A DNA stretch of 64,000 nt from Brachypterus glaber (taxonomy: Eukaryota > Arthropoda > Insecta > Coleoptera > Kateretidae): contig OY294044.1 in assembly GCA_958510825.1 (NCBI GenBank), forward strand, positions 104,508,893-104,572,892, given 5' to 3'. The position numbers and the translations under genes are program-made. Below, in pieces: positions 1 to 10,490 of the stretch (position 1 is the stretch's first letter; each line of letters starts with the position of its first letter). The notes beneath the pieces are model-generated. The model did no database searches. It worked only from the letters and a program-made list of their open reading frames with translations, and was not told the origin of the DNA.

Positions 1-642
1 ATGAAGTTAAAACAGATTCAACTTAAAAATTTAAAAATGATTGCCTTTTACCCACTTGGGATGGAGTAAGAAAATATTTATTCCAAAACTGGGTTCAGCA
101 ACCTACAAAACCCTGTATAGCAATTTTCACTAAAAAATATTGTAAATATTTAAAAATAATTATCCCCTGTCCGCCGGGGGTGTAGAATAAATGTATGAAC
201 AGATTCAGTTTCAGCGACCCCAAAAACCCCCATACAATTTTAAAGAAAATATTAAAAATATTTAAAAATAATTTCCCACAACAAAAAAACTTTTTTCCCA
301 GGTCGCTCTAAAGTATGAACATGAGTATTTTTATGAAATTTTATGACAAGTGGGAGTCCTGGGGTTGGTAGGTTTCTGCTTAACGCGGCCCAGTTTTCTT
401 TAAACAGGCACTTAAAACGCACATCGCACTTGTAAACAACAAATATTTTTTATTTTATTTTTAGAAGCGCAAAAATTCTTTTCATTAATTAAAGAATACT
501 GCTGCCAAAATATATACTTTCCCTTATAATACATATAAAAGTAAAATAAAAAAATTGAAAACAAAAATAAAAAATCCATTCCCCCCAAGCGGAAAAATAT
601 CGGAAATAAACCATACTCCAACGATCTGACCCCTTTTTCCAT
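1..642. other. AT-rich intergenic DNA with diverged internal repeat
   Basis: No gene is recognisable. Two diverged copies of a segment about 80 nt long (near 88-167 and 205-281) share the order cagc/cagcgacc, a C-rich run, ATACAATTTT-like sequence and TATTTAAAAATAATT, about 118 nt apart. This looks like old tandem or transposon-derived sequence. Short open frames on the minus strand here are of low complexity and unsupported. Confidence 0.4.
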
Positions 643-920
643 TTAAAAAAATTTCCCCCCATGCTGAAAATGTAAAATACATATCTGTGGCTTGGTTCTA
701 AAAGGGCCAATGTCACTTAGTCAATAGCAGCGTTTTCACGTCAACTCTGATGTAATATTTTGAAAATGCTGCTACTGACAAAGCGGCCCTTTTAGAACCA
801 ACAGATATATCCAAAAAGATAGTTTGAGGTGAGTCTTATTTACGGGTTCTAAATTTGAAGTCGATATCCCAACTTGTTCAAAAGTTAAGAGGGGGTGACT
901 TTTGGACCGCCCTGTATAGA
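643..920. mobile_element. Right end of a mariner-type MITE with a nested small MITE
   Basis: The segment ends with a terminus (GACTTTTGGACCGCCCTGTA) that matches in inverted form the ends of the elements at 37853-38565 and 61293-61870. The shared neighbouring text (TTGAAGTCGATATC, then ACTTGTTCAAAAGTTAAGAG) confirms the family. Inside it, 682-809 is a separate foldback with arms around GGTTCTAAAAGGGCC. Both have TA-type ends, as expected for Tc1/mariner-derived MITEs. The left half of the outer element is not recognisable. Confidence 0.6.
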
Positions 921-1724
921 TTTTAATATATTAAAATTTTTCTCAAAATATATTAAATGCATGCTGCAGGCTGCAGCCTGTATAATACATGTTCATAAAC
1001 CTTCATGCACAGATTGTAGCTACGCCGTTCTACGCGTAATACGGCGTAGTTGATACACAAAGCAAAATTCGAACCATTATATACGTCTAACTTGCTTACA
1101 AAAGTTAGGGTTGATGAATGAATGAATAACTGAATTGTATAGGCAAACCCCAAGAATTACGGAAACTTATCAAACCGGAAGTTTTATCTCCCGTAAGGCC
1201 TTTTGTGTCATTCAATCTTTTGAGGCGCTGCGCCTTAGGCGCAAAATAAACTAAATAAACATTTCATGGCTTAAATTAGGGTATAATTATGATAATAAAC
1301 GTACTTACTTTAATAACAGCAGGTTGCCGGCCGACACTCGGTTGGGAAACGCGTTTAAACGAGTAAAAGTCGGTTAAAAACAAAACACTGTCGGTCGTTG
1401 TACGTAAAATCCCGCCAAACGTCCGTCGTGCGACTAGGGTGTGTGTTCCCTTCGATGTTCTCTTGTTTTTCACGCACTCTCCGTGCACATTTTCGAGATT
1501 TGCTCTCCGCTTCGCCATCCAGCCCCGTCGTCATGGTTACGGCCGTACGAGATCGCAGATTCTGTATCGATGCATGTTTATCAGAGTACCGTAGAAAAGA
1601 AATACGCTATTTGGTTAGTGTCTAGAGGCAGCATTTGATCCAGGGTTGAAGAATGACGGAGATTTGTGATATGACACTAGCTGCGTTCAATGGAAAAAGC
1701 AAAACTAATCAAAATTTTGACTTA
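921..1724. other. Intergenic; CpG-rich patch at about 1310-1570
   Basis: No convincing gene. About 260 nt around 1310-1570 are clearly richer in G, C and CpG than the surroundings and keep two overlapping short plus-strand frames (1398-1625 and 1441-1638). No domain, splice structure or family could be recognised. It could be a promoter or a first exon of a gene outside the window, or simply foreign repeat sequence. Confidence 0.3.
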
Positions 1725-2012
1725 AGGCCACTTGCACCAATTTTATTTTGATCAAGGTTTAATTAATCTACGTTTAAAAAATAATCTCTGGTTAAATATG
1801 TTTGCATTGCACCAATGAAAGTTAAACAAAGTTTAGTTAAACCGAGCACACATCTCTAATTTTAGTGTTATTTGAATGTAGCTAACTTCACATTATTTTG
1901 ACGTTTGACGTTTATATCATTTGGTTTATTATATTTTCAAAAAAAGCTGTTAGTTATTGACAGTAACTTATTGTGTTATGTGTTATTGTGTTCTGTAAGC
2001 TAAAAAGTAGCA

Positions 2013-2150
2013 ATGGATATGCCTAAAGAAAAAGATGAAAACAAAAAAAAAAACGTTCGCCCAATTATACTATAAATGATAAAGCTTTATTAATTAAAAT
2101 TGTGGCACAATACAATAGTGTTATCGAAAACAAAAAAACGGACGCAATTG
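2013..2150 (+). pseudogene. Harbinger Myb/SANT-like protein remnant
   Basis: An ATG at 2013 opens MDMPKEKDENKKK. If a single-base slip is allowed in the 11-A run near 2043, it continues as INDKALLIKIVAQYNSVIE then NKKTDAIG, the start of the Myb/SANT-like DNA-binding domain of the accessory protein that Harbinger elements encode. The domain breaks off after about 45 residues where it runs into the transposase remnant on the other strand. Inactive. Confidence 0.6.
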
Positions 2151-2159
2151 GGATATTCC

Positions 2160-2340
2160 AGTTGTTCTTCAATACGTACAAGAATATTGGCCACTGTTTC
2201 TTTATATAACCTAAATTTTTGAAAAAATGTTAGATCATCCATACTTTCAAAATAGTTTGTCGCTCATGATAGGTACGGAAACCATCATCCAATATTTACA
2301 ATTCCAACAAGTCTTCATCTAATAAATCGGCTTCTGCCAT
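2160..2340 (-). pseudogene. Harbinger transposase N-terminal remnant
   Basis: Read on the minus strand from ATG at 2340, it gives MAEADLLDEDLLEL, then after a stop DDGFRTYHERQ, then after a frameshift KFRLYKETVANILVRIEEQ. The pattern of an (R/E)RQN-like motif followed by F(R/K)L-KETV is that of the N terminus of Harbinger DDE transposases. It carries several stops and shifts and lacks the catalytic domain, which was lost in the internal deletion. Confidence 0.6.
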
Positions 2341-2745
2341 CATTGCAGGTAATTTCGTGAAATCAAAGAAAAACACTCACGGGTACGAAATGACAGATAA
2401 AAACCTAAAGTTAGGTTATGTTTTGATATAACCCAGGTTTAAGTGACATAAACCATCAAACTCGAACGATTACATTTATTCTGAGATTAAGACAAATAAA
2501 CTTGGTTTAAAAAATGGTGCAACAGCGAAACTCTTAAACCATTAACTTAATCCGAGTTTAAACTTAAATCATGTTTGGTGCAAGTGGCCCTTAAGTCATC
2601 AAATGATAAGTTTTGCTAGCAAACTGCTGAACGGCTAATGTCTGTCACTTGTCATAACCACCATTTGAGGTTAGAAATACCCACAAAAAGTACATTCCCA
2701 CGCTTTTAAAAAGTCAATCAAAAGTAATCATTTTTTTCTTTAAGA

Positions 2746-3530
2746 GCACTTGATGATGTAGAGAAGGAAAAGGTCGTCAAATTTTTAGGTGTCGAAATTG
2801 ACGTTACTTTATCTTTTCACAAACATATAGATACGACTTGTAAAAAAGTCTTTCAATCAATTTACTTACTTAAAAATCTAAAAAAAGTCGTTGATTTCGA
2901 CACCTGTTTGATGATTTATCACTCTCTCATCATGAGTAGGTGTTCATATGCCCTGCTTGCGTGGGGCCACTCCACAGAAATGGACAGGCTGTTCGGTTTG
3001 CAGCGACGTGCTGTTCGTGTGCTGACTGGGGCATCATATAGAGAAGATGTTAGGCATAAGTTCATAGATCTCATGATACTTACACTGCCCTCAAGGTATA
3101 TCTTTGAGTGTCTGTTATATGCCAAAGAAAATCTTTGTAGATACACTAGGTCTGATGAGATCCATAATTACCAGCTCAGGTCAAATACAAACTTTCGTCT
3201 GGAGTACAAAAGACTAAACAAATCAAGAATTTCAACAGTTTACTATGCACCCTCATTTTATAATAAGCTGCCTACTCAGGTAAGGGATTTAAATTTTAAA
3301 ATATTTAAACAGAAAGTAAAACAATTTTTAATTCAAAACGCTTTCTATTCTTTTGAGGAGTTCCTTTCAGCAAGTGTGTCATTGTAAAGCATTTTCAAAC
3401 TACCAATTTATGGTACTTTTTCCAAATCATTTTTTATCTTAAACTATACATACTTATATATTTTTTAAATTTTTTGTTTGACGTGTGAAAGGCTTTAAGC
3501 TATTGTCACTAATTGTAATCAATAAATCAA
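2746..3530 (+). pseudogene. LINE reverse-transcriptase C-terminal fragment, 5' truncated
   Basis: The frame runs open from about 2728 through EKVVKFLGVEIDVTLSFHKH (the RT thumb motif KFLGv.iD..L.f..Hi) to the stop at 3385-3387. It includes SYALLAWGHS and the usual C-terminal block FYNKLPTQVRDL found in jockey/CR1-group LINEs. Everything upstream of the thumb is missing. The 3' end is an AATAAATC-type short repeat near 3515-3540, typical of LINE tails. It resembles the C terminus of the LINE at 6060-8825 but is not the same copy type. Confidence 0.75.
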
Positions 3531-3753
3531 TAAATAAATCATCATAGCGTTCAGTAGTAATTTGACAGTTTTCGATGAGTTTCGCTGTTCCCATTGAAAT
3601 CAGCCACTGTGTCAGGCAAAAAAAAGTTATTCATTTATATAAATTTTGGTAACGATGAGGAATCCCACACGCGCCGCAGTGCTTTATGGCTCACTATCAA
3701 AATAAAGCACGCATTATTGCTTCTAATTGTTTTTATGGGTTTGAATTGTCTAA

Positions 3754-3888
3754 GGGCCACTTGCACCAAATTTTGGTCTGAGATTATCTCAACTAAACCG
3801 AGTTTAAGTTAGAAATGTTGCGTTCTGATTGGTCGGCCGTCAACTTAATCCAAGTTTAAAGTTAAACCATCATTGGTGCAAGTGGCCC
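3754..3888. mobile_element. 135-bp Harbinger-family MITE
   Basis: Inverted ends GGGCCACTTGCACCAA are flanked by a perfect 3-bp duplication TAA (3751-3753 and 3889-3891). It has no coding capacity. Subterminal motifs (AAACCGAGTTTAAG, AAGTTTAAAGTTAAACC) are shared with the 866-bp element at 1725-2590 and with 40952-41222, which supports derivation from that family by deletion. Confidence 0.85.
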
Positions 3889-3891
3889 TAA

Positions 3892-4449
3892 CCGCATTGC
3901 ATTTCTGACTAATTCTGTGGCTCGGCTGCATTTTTTTGCCTGGACGCATAAACATAATTGTTTATGGTACTAGTGGGTAAAGTAAGATATTGCCATATCG
4001 GTTTACCCATGAGTGCCATACAAGGTTTTATCCAATAAATAGCTTAGGAATTCATATTTTTGTTAAAAATTTTAATGACATTTACAAGAAAATAATTTGA
4101 CAAGTGACAGTTGAGTGGGTAAAATAAATAATTATCCACTCAATAAAGTAAAAGTCACGCGGGGGTTATTATTAAGTTTATTTATATATATATAAATAAA
4201 CTACGTCCATGTGTGTATCTCCCAAATTTTATTGTAGTGTAATTGATGTAAAAATTGACAATTAATAACTGTAGTGTACCTTCGTGTAATAAAGAAAGAT
4301 AGTATTTTGTGTCCGATAAATATTTAAAGTGCAAAAACAATTAAATCACGAAATTTCGCCAAAACAATAGTTTAGCTATCCTAACCTAAAAACTTAAATA
4401 AACATGCAAATAAAAACAAGTCAGAAAAATAAATAAAAATTAAAAAAAA
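3892..4449. other. Intergenic or LINE 5' leader, no gene seen
   Basis: AT-rich sequence with no recognisable coding region. The part just before the LINE at 4602 may be its 5' leader, but the left boundary of that element cannot be placed from this sequence. Confidence 0.35.
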
Positions 4450-4531
4450 AAAGCTGAGGGTGCGTCGAGGGCCGAACCCGGGACCCCGGATTTGGAAGCT
4501 GGTCGTCTTGTCCACTGAGCTAAACAACTAG
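4450..4531 (-). other. tRNA-like sequence (pol III A/B-box pair), antisense to the LINE
   Basis: Read on the minus strand, the segment contains TAGCTCAGTGGACAAGACG, like an A box with the D-loop sequence of a tRNA, and 30-40 nt later GGGTTCGGCCC, like a B box. A run of T (the A run at about 4441-4452) follows as a pol III-type terminator. The anticodon stem is poorly paired, so a functional tRNA is unlikely; a tRNA pseudogene or SINE head fits better. It lies 70 nt upstream of the LINE ORF1 start, in the opposite direction. Confidence 0.5.
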
Positions 4532-4601
4532 GTGATAAGTAGTAAAATTTTAAACTTACAAACCATAATACTTATTTACGCGTATACGAGGACAAAACAA
4601 A

Positions 4602-5958
4602 ATGTTCAAATGCTGCCCAGTAACACATCCCAATTACTATTGCATAAACTGTCAAAATGTTTTTCATAAATCCTGCTTAAAAAATAAAAAGGATGTGATA
4701 AATATCGACATGCATAAGATAATATGTTCGAGAAAATGCTCAGAAGAAAAAGATAAAAAGCAAGAAGAAATAAATAGTTTACACCAAATAAATGAAAGTA
4801 TAAACCAAGAATTAGAAAACCAAAATGCTTACGTGAAAAAATTAAGGAGGAACTCACAGATATTCAGCGACGATATGTTGGAAGCCGAGAAAGGCTTTAA
4901 TGAAGAACTAGCTAACAAAAACACTCTCATTAAAGACCTTCAAGAAAAAATATTGGAGAAGACTACGACAGAAATAAATTTGACGAAAAAATGTGATGAA
5001 TTAAAATTCCATGCCCAATCACTAAAAACAGATGTAGAATACCTAAATAATCTAAATCAAAAATTTAAAAAAAGAAGTAGAAGACTATGAAAAAAGCTCA
5101 ATACAATTTAATAGCATAATTAAACACCACAAGGAAGAAATAAAAAAACTAAAAGATGAGCTCGATAAAGGATCAACATCAAAAGATAAGACAACTCAGG
5201 AAACAAATACTCCTAAAAAACCTAAAATCCTTATTTTAGCAAATGACGATGGATATAATTACGGAAAAATAATCAAAAGCCAAACTCGCAATACATACGA
5301 TATTAATTGCCAACATCAGCAAAATGCCACATTCCATGATCTAATAACAAACAGAACAAGACTTTTACACTCACTTACAAAACAAGACTATGTCATAGTA
5401 TGTCCAGGAAAATGTAATGCCATAAAGGGAATAAAGACAAATCCAAATATCATAGATACATTTTTAAAGACGTACATCCACACAAACATAATAATAATTG
5501 GAACACCAAAAATACAAAATAGAGTAGTTCTAAACGACTTCATCGAAACTGAAAATCTAAATACTTACAACGCAACAAAATCGTATAATCATGTAACTTA
5601 TGTTGAGACAAATAGGATAATAATTCCACAACAAAACAATAATGGTGGTTTAACGTATATGGAAAAACAGACTCTTTTAAACTATATCTCTATCAAATAT
5701 CTCCTTAAGATCGAACACAATCCATCAAACGCAGACAAACCAAATCACGCAATGGCATTAAATCAACCAGTGACACTAAACATCAGTAAACCAGCAGTGA
5801 GTATAAACAATCTATCTATATGTGAAGAAATGAGACTGATAAATAGCGAAGATAATAATGAACATGAGACTACAATAAACACCACCACAAATTTTTTATA
5901 TCCTCGCCTCTCACAAATGAGCTTAATGGAAACGATAAGCCAAAAATCACAAATATAA
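4602..5958 (+). pseudogene. LINE ORF1 protein: zinc finger, coiled coil, C-terminal domain (one frameshift)
   Basis: The first frame (4602-5090) begins with a cysteine/histidine-rich finger, CCPVTHPNYYCINCQNVFH followed by CL, resembling a PHD-type finger. A long charged coiled coil rich in K, E, N and L follows. At about 5068-5075, in a run of seven A, the frame shifts. The other frame then continues the coiled coil and leads into a globular part (PKILILANDDGYNYGKII; DYVIVCPGKCNAIKG; IIIIGTPKIQNRVVL) to the stop at 5956-5958. The total is about 450 residues. ORF1 proteins of CR1-group LINEs have a PHD-like finger, and some have an esterase-like C-terminal domain; whether this one does is inference. 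The shift may be a real mutation or a homopolymer error. Confidence 0.65.
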
Positions 5959-6059
5959 ATAATCGACCTCTCAAAAACTCTAATAATCATCAACAAAACT
6001 ATCTAGATCTAAATATTGCTCACATAAATATTCAAAACCTTGGGAACAAAGCAAATGAA

Positions 6060-8825
6060 ATGGAATTGTTTACCGCTGAGCACAATCCAGATATACTATG
6101 TATCACAGAAACATGGGTTCTCGCAGAGGCATCCGAACACATACCGATTCAAGGCTACATAAACCAAACCAATTATTGCAGAAAAAAACATATCCACGGT
6201 GGAGTCGCAATCTATAGAAAAAATAACCCTTTTATAGACGTGAAAGAAATAAAAACAACTCAAGATTACGCAGTCGAAATGCATATTGAAATCTGTGGCA
6301 TACTTCTTACCATCGACTCAACAAAGTATTCTATAGTATCGTGTTACAGGCCTTGTAATGGAAACGTCAACTTGTTTATTAAAAATCTTTCATTATTCCT
6401 CACGCATGTAACACTCAATGTCTGTCAAAATATTATACTGTGCGGCGATATAAATATCAATAATATGGAAACTGGTACAGACAAAAACTTGTTCTACGAT
6501 TTGCTTAAATCATTTCAACTAACAAATCACTGCGAAGGACCAACAAGGATATATACGAATAAAAGAGGTACTTCTATTTCATCCATCGACTATATGATTA
6601 GCAATCTTGAAAATAGAAATGTTACTTGTCAGATCGTAAACCCAAACATCTCTGACCACTTAGCCCAAGTTATGAATATAAAAATACCGAAGACCAGATC
6701 CAACAATGAACAAAAACCTGAAATAGTGAAACACAGAGTCATAAATTCAAACAACATAACTAACCTAAAGGAAACATTATCAAGCGAAACGTGGGAGGGT
6801 ATAAACGACCAAGACATAGACAAAGCTTTTAACTCTTTTCTTAGAAAATTTATGCAGTACTATGAGCAAGAATGTCCTGTTGTAACAAGAAAACAAAAAG
6901 ATACTGAGCACGCCACAAAGTGGATAACACCAGAAATCATACGACAAGGAAACGATTTAAAAGACTTGTTTAAAATCATGAAAGAAAACAATACTGATAA
7001 CACAAAAAACCTATATAAAGCCAAAAAGAAGTTATACAAACAAACGATATCTGACGCAAAAAAGGATTATAACAGAAAACAAATAGAAAAAAGTACCAAC
7101 AAATCAAAAGGCATTTGGAATGTGGTGAACAAAGAACTTGGACGTCACAAAACAAAAACCCCAATTACTCTAAAACACGAAAATAAAATGTTCGACGACC
7201 CAAAGGATATTGCTAATATCTTCGGAAGCTACTTTTCTACAGCCACAAAAACACAAATGCATAAACATTTCGGCGAAAATATTTCGGAAGAATGTACAAC
7301 ATTCAAAAGAGTTGGCCCTTCATTCTTCTTCGAACCAGTGGAAAAAAACGAACTAAAAAATATAATAACAAACTTAAAAAATACAAACTCGACAGGAACG
7401 GACGGAGTATCAGTGAAAGTAATTAAAGGCGTATGTGATTCAATCGTTGAACCATTAGTAACACTTATAAACAATTCCGTATTAAGTGGCAAATTTCCTT
7501 CGTCATTGAAACTCGCGTCTATAATTCCAGTTCATAAAAAAGGAGATTTCACAAGTACTGAAAACTACAGACCGATATCACTCCTAAGCATATTTTCAAA
7601 AATATTTGAGCGTGTAGTTTACAATAGACTTATAAGTTTTATCGAAAAATACCAAATTCTATCAGAAAATCAACACGGATTTCGATCAGGACGTTCCACT
7701 GAAACTGCGTCAGCTCGATTCGTCGATTACATTTATCAAAGCCTGGACAAAAATATGATAGTTATGGCGTTATTCTTTGACTTATCTCGTGCATTTGACA
7801 CTCTCGACCCAAAATTTGTTGAAACTAAATTATATAATCTAGGAATCAGGGGTATGATCTTGGACTGGATTTTATCTTTTTTATCTGACAGAAAACTTAT
7901 TGTCAATGTCAATAACACAAACTCGGATATGTACGACATCGATATTGGAGCTGCTCAAGGCTCAATACTGGCTCCCTTAATTTTCCTTCTCTTCATCAAT
8001 GACTTAAACCTGTCCGAATTCTTTATAAATTTTGCCGACGACACATCAGCGATTGTAACTGCAAAAACTATAGAAGAGCTTAAATTAAAAGTCCAACAAG
8101 TCATCGAAAAAATGAATAGCTGGTGCTACAAAAATAAACTGATATTAAATGAAAATAAAACGGTATACATAAACTTTTATAAAAAGGTACCAAAAATAGT
8201 TTCCGATAAAACCTCAAATACTGTAAAATTCCTAGGATCATATTTAGATAATAGACTCATATTCGAAGACCAAATCCGACATGTGTGTAAGAAACTTAAT
8301 AGCGCCTATTATGCCATACTTAAACTAAGACAAAACGTTTGTGAAAATACGCTACGAACTACATATTACGCACTGGCATATACACACCTGTCCTACAATA
8401 TTTTACTATGGGGAAAATCCACAGAATTACAAAGAGTTTTTGTAGCACAAAAGCGTATTCTCAGATTAATGTACAATTTAAAACCGATGCAATCATGCAA
8501 AACGATATTTAAGGATAAAAAAATATTAACGATATATTGCATCTATATATTAAAATGTGCCAGTTATGCCTACAAAAACCCAAATCTCTTCGATACTAAC
8601 TCTTCAAACCACAATTATGGAACAAGAAAAAATGAAGATCTTAGGATACCAAAACATCAATCGACAATGTATGAGAGGTCTCCGTATTATAACTGTGTTA
8701 AAATATTAAACAACCTGCCACCTTCAATATCAAGCCTTAAACCATACCGTACCTTCAACAAAAAACTTAAAGAGTATCTTTGGGAAAAGCATTACTACAA
8801 GATGTCCGAATTTATGTCAGATTAA
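6060..8825 (+). CDS. LINE ORF2: AP endonuclease plus reverse transcriptase
   Basis: An uninterrupted frame of 921 residues from the ATG. It is also open upstream, where LNIAHINIQNLGNKANE completes the usual start of the endonuclease domain, so ORF2 probably overlaps the end of ORF1. Endonuclease motifs in order: CITETWV, GGVAIYRK, CGDININ, SSIDYMI, ISDHLAQ. RT motifs: YRPISLLSIFSKIFERV, QHGFRSGRSTETA, FDLSRAFDTLD, AAQGSILAPLIF, the catalytic FADD and KFLGSYLD. The block VPQGS reads AAQGS here. It nicks target DNA and reverse-transcribes the LINE RNA. The 3' end is an (ATT)n tail near 8947-8980. It belongs to the jockey/CR1 group by motif appearance. Confidence 0.9.
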   Translation: MELFTAEHNPDILCITETWVLAEASEHIPIQGYINQTNYCRKKHIHGGVAIYRKNNPFIDVKEIKTTQDYAVEMHIEICGILLTIDSTKYSIVSCYRPCNGNVNLFIKNLSLFLTHVTLNVCQNIILCGDININNMETGTDKNLFYDLLKSFQLTNHCEGPTRIYTNKRGTSISSIDYMISNLENRNVTCQIVNPNISDHLAQVMNIKIPKTRSNNEQKPEIVKHRVINSNNITNLKETLSSETWEGINDQDIDKAFNSFLRKFMQYYEQECPVVTRKQKDTEHATKWITPEIIRQGNDLKDLFKIMKENNTDNTKNLYKAKKKLYKQTISDAKKDYNRKQIEKSTNKSKGIWNVVNKELGRHKTKTPITLKHENKMFDDPKDIANIFGSYFSTATKTQMHKHFGENISEECTTFKRVGPSFFFEPVEKNELKNIITNLKNTNSTGTDGVSVKVIKGVCDSIVEPLVTLINNSVLSGKFPSSLKLASIIPVHKKGDFTSTENYRPISLLSIFSKIFERVVYNRLISFIEKYQILSENQHGFRSGRSTETASARFVDYIYQSLDKNMIVMALFFDLSRAFDTLDPKFVETKLYNLGIRGMILDWILSFLSDRKLIVNVNNTNSDMYDIDIGAAQGSILAPLIFLLFINDLNLSEFFINFADDTSAIVTAKTIEELKLKVQQVIEKMNSWCYKNKLILNENKTVYINFYKKVPKIVSDKTSNTVKFLGSYLDNRLIFEDQIRHVCKKLNSAYYAILKLRQNVCENTLRTTYYALAYTHLSYNILLWGKSTELQRVFVAQKRILRLMYNLKPMQSCKTIFKDKKILTIYCIYILKCASYAYKNPNLFDTNSSNHNYGTRKNEDLRIPKHQSTMYERSPYYNCVKILNNLPPSISSLKPYRTFNKKLKEYLWEKHYYKMSEFMSD

Positions 8826-8958
8826 CCTGGAACTACCTGTAAATGTATTGTGTTTATTCATTCATGTATTTATTTATTGCAATTTATTTATTTAAATGTT
8901 TGTACTTTGACTTGTCTCATGCCATTTAATATGGTCAGAAGATTAAATAAAATTATTA

Positions 8959-8980
<22 letters not shown>

Positions 8981-8989
<9 letters not shown>

Positions 8990-9185
8990 ATAAAGCTGGT
9001 AATTGTCTTATTATCTGTATTGATTGATTATTGATAAAAGAATTTTTTCTATGCTTGGACGAGATTTTTACACCCGCAGTAAAATATGTTGGTTTGATGG
9101 CCAAAGTACTAAAACCAGAAAAGCCTTGAGTCACCAAAATAGAAGAAGAAGAAGAAGAAGTCTAGACATAACCTAACCTTTAGGC
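8981..9185. promoter_or_regulatory. Putative promoter/5' leader of the LYRM9-TRMT44 locus
   Basis: A short spacer between the LINE tail and the first coding exon. It contains a GAA triplet run near 9145-9159. No TATA box is evident. An in-frame stop at 9174-9176 precedes the ATG at 9186, so that ATG is the first in its frame. Confidence 0.35.
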
Positions 9186-10486
9186 ATGTTTTTAAACAAT
9201 TTTTTCTTAAATATTGCTAAATATTCAACAAAAATAGAGCATAAAAATCCCAAATCACTTTATAAATACTTAATAAGGCAATGTCAAAAATTGCCTGATG
9301 GACCAAATAAGCATTATCAATTTATGGTGAGACAGGTTAGAAAATTTAATATTTTTACGTAACTATTTTTTGTAAAAAGAAGTTTTTAGAGTTTTAAACA
9401 ACATGTGAATGAGTCTGATCCAGAGAGAATTAGTCAAATAATACAAAGGTCATATGAAGATGCAGCCTGGATTTTAAAAAAAGTAAGTTAATTTAAGAAA
9501 AAATATTTTTCTTTTGCAATAATTTATTTTATTTTTTACTAGTTCAACACGTTTTTTCTGGGAGAGTTTCTCACTTTTTATAATAATATTTTTATTTATT
9601 AAAGGACTATTTTACATACAGGGTGATCAATAACTGGCATGCCACTATTTAAGAGGTGATTCTACATCCAAAAATATCAAAAAAAAGTTGCTATGAAGGT
9701 TGGTTCGGAGTAAAGGAGCTACAGCCCTTTAAAATTGTAATAAAAATGTTTTTAATTAATAAGTCTGGTACCCTTTAAGCTACTTATAGATATAGAGCCT
9801 TATAGCATAAGTGAATATTTAGAAAGTGAAATTTAATAATATTTTAGATGTAGGGTACATTTAAGTGTATTATATATGTATGTATTTATAAAATTTTTCC
9901 ATTTTCTAGTCTTTTTAATGTGTAATTATATTATATGTATAAAGATGAGTCTCTGGAATAAAGATTGATATTATTATTATTAGAGTGACTAGCTTTTGGA
10001 TGTATACTAGTATTATAATAAGGGCAATAAGTTTATGTTAATTTATTTTTTTGAATTTATCCAGAGGCATGTCAAGACAAACAAAATATGTGAGGCTTAA
10101 CACATTTTTGGCCCAAACTTTGTTGTGTATTTTTTTTGGATTTTTCGTAAAAAATATAGATTTCTTGAGTTAACACTGTAGAAGCAACCATTTAAAAAAA
10201 AATGCAATTAAGAAGAAGTAATTGGGCTTGTCCTGTTGTCACACTGCAGCATTACAATTTTATTGATGCTCTTATTTGTTCCCCATTCAATATGTCATTT
10301 TTAAAGGGCCGTAGCTCCCTTAGGGCTCATTTCCAGACCACCCTTTTTAGAAACTTTTTTTCATGTTTTTGGATGTAGAATCATCTCTTAAATTTTCGCA
10401 TGGCAGTAACTGATCACCACTGTATATGCATATTTTCATCAAAGTCGTAAATTTAATTTATTTTCTTTTAGTACTTGAACAAATAG
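9186..10486 (+). CDS. LYRM9: LYR motif-containing protein, LYRM9-like (three exons)
   Basis: Exons 9186-9335, 9390-9482 and 10472-10486 join in phase 0 to give 85 residues. Splice sites are GT-AG, with a tiny 54-nt first intron (donor GTTAGA) and a 989-nt second intron occupied by a MITE. Residues 24-50 contain [13 protein letters not shown], the LYR-family signature with K in place of R, then KHYQFMVRQ. Exon 2 adds [20 protein letters not shown] and AAWILKK, and exon 3 ends it with YLNK. Order and length match the small LYRM9 family. LYR proteins generally act in the mitochondrial matrix with acyl carrier protein; the basic, hydrophobic first 20 residues could be a targeting segment. The stop lies 4 nt before the ATG of the TRMT44 frame in the same exon. 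Confidence 0.85.
9619..10422. mobile_element. 804-bp foldback MITE in LYRM9 intron 2
   Basis: Long inverted arms (about 110 nt) begin CAGGGTGATCAATAACTG and end with the near-complement, flanked by TA on both sides (9617-9618 and 10423-10424), as for Tc1/mariner-type elements. The core contains two pieces of LINE 3' end: one ending in (ATT)n at about 9968-9981, and AATTGGGCTTGTCCTGTTG near 10220, which also occurs at the 3' end of the LINE at 56568-58432. Confidence 0.75.
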
Positions 10487-10490
10487 CAAT

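Larger units (their letters stand above)
1725..2590. mobile_element. PIF/Harbinger DNA transposon, internally deleted (866 bp)
   Basis: The ends are inverted: AGGCCACTTGCACCAA at left and its complement with GGGCC at right. They are flanked by the 3-bp duplication TTA (1722-1724 and 2591-2593), the TWA target duplication typical of PIF/Harbinger. The inside keeps remnants of both Harbinger proteins facing each other (separate entries). The same termini recur in the 135-bp MITE at 3754-3888 and in the fragment at 40952-41222. Confidence 0.8.
4600..8980 (+). mobile_element. Nearly complete two-ORF LINE with (ATT)n tail
   Basis: ORF1 (one frameshift), overlapping ORF2 (intact) and a simple-repeat 3' tail of about eleven ATT units form an almost full-length non-LTR retrotransposon. 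The 5' boundary and target duplication were not found. The intact ORF2 argues for a young insertion. Confidence 0.8.

Noticed and set aside
4450..4531. Functional tRNA gene
   Set aside because: A- and B-box-like words are present, but the anticodon stem does not pair and the acceptor stem is unclear; kept only as tRNA-like.
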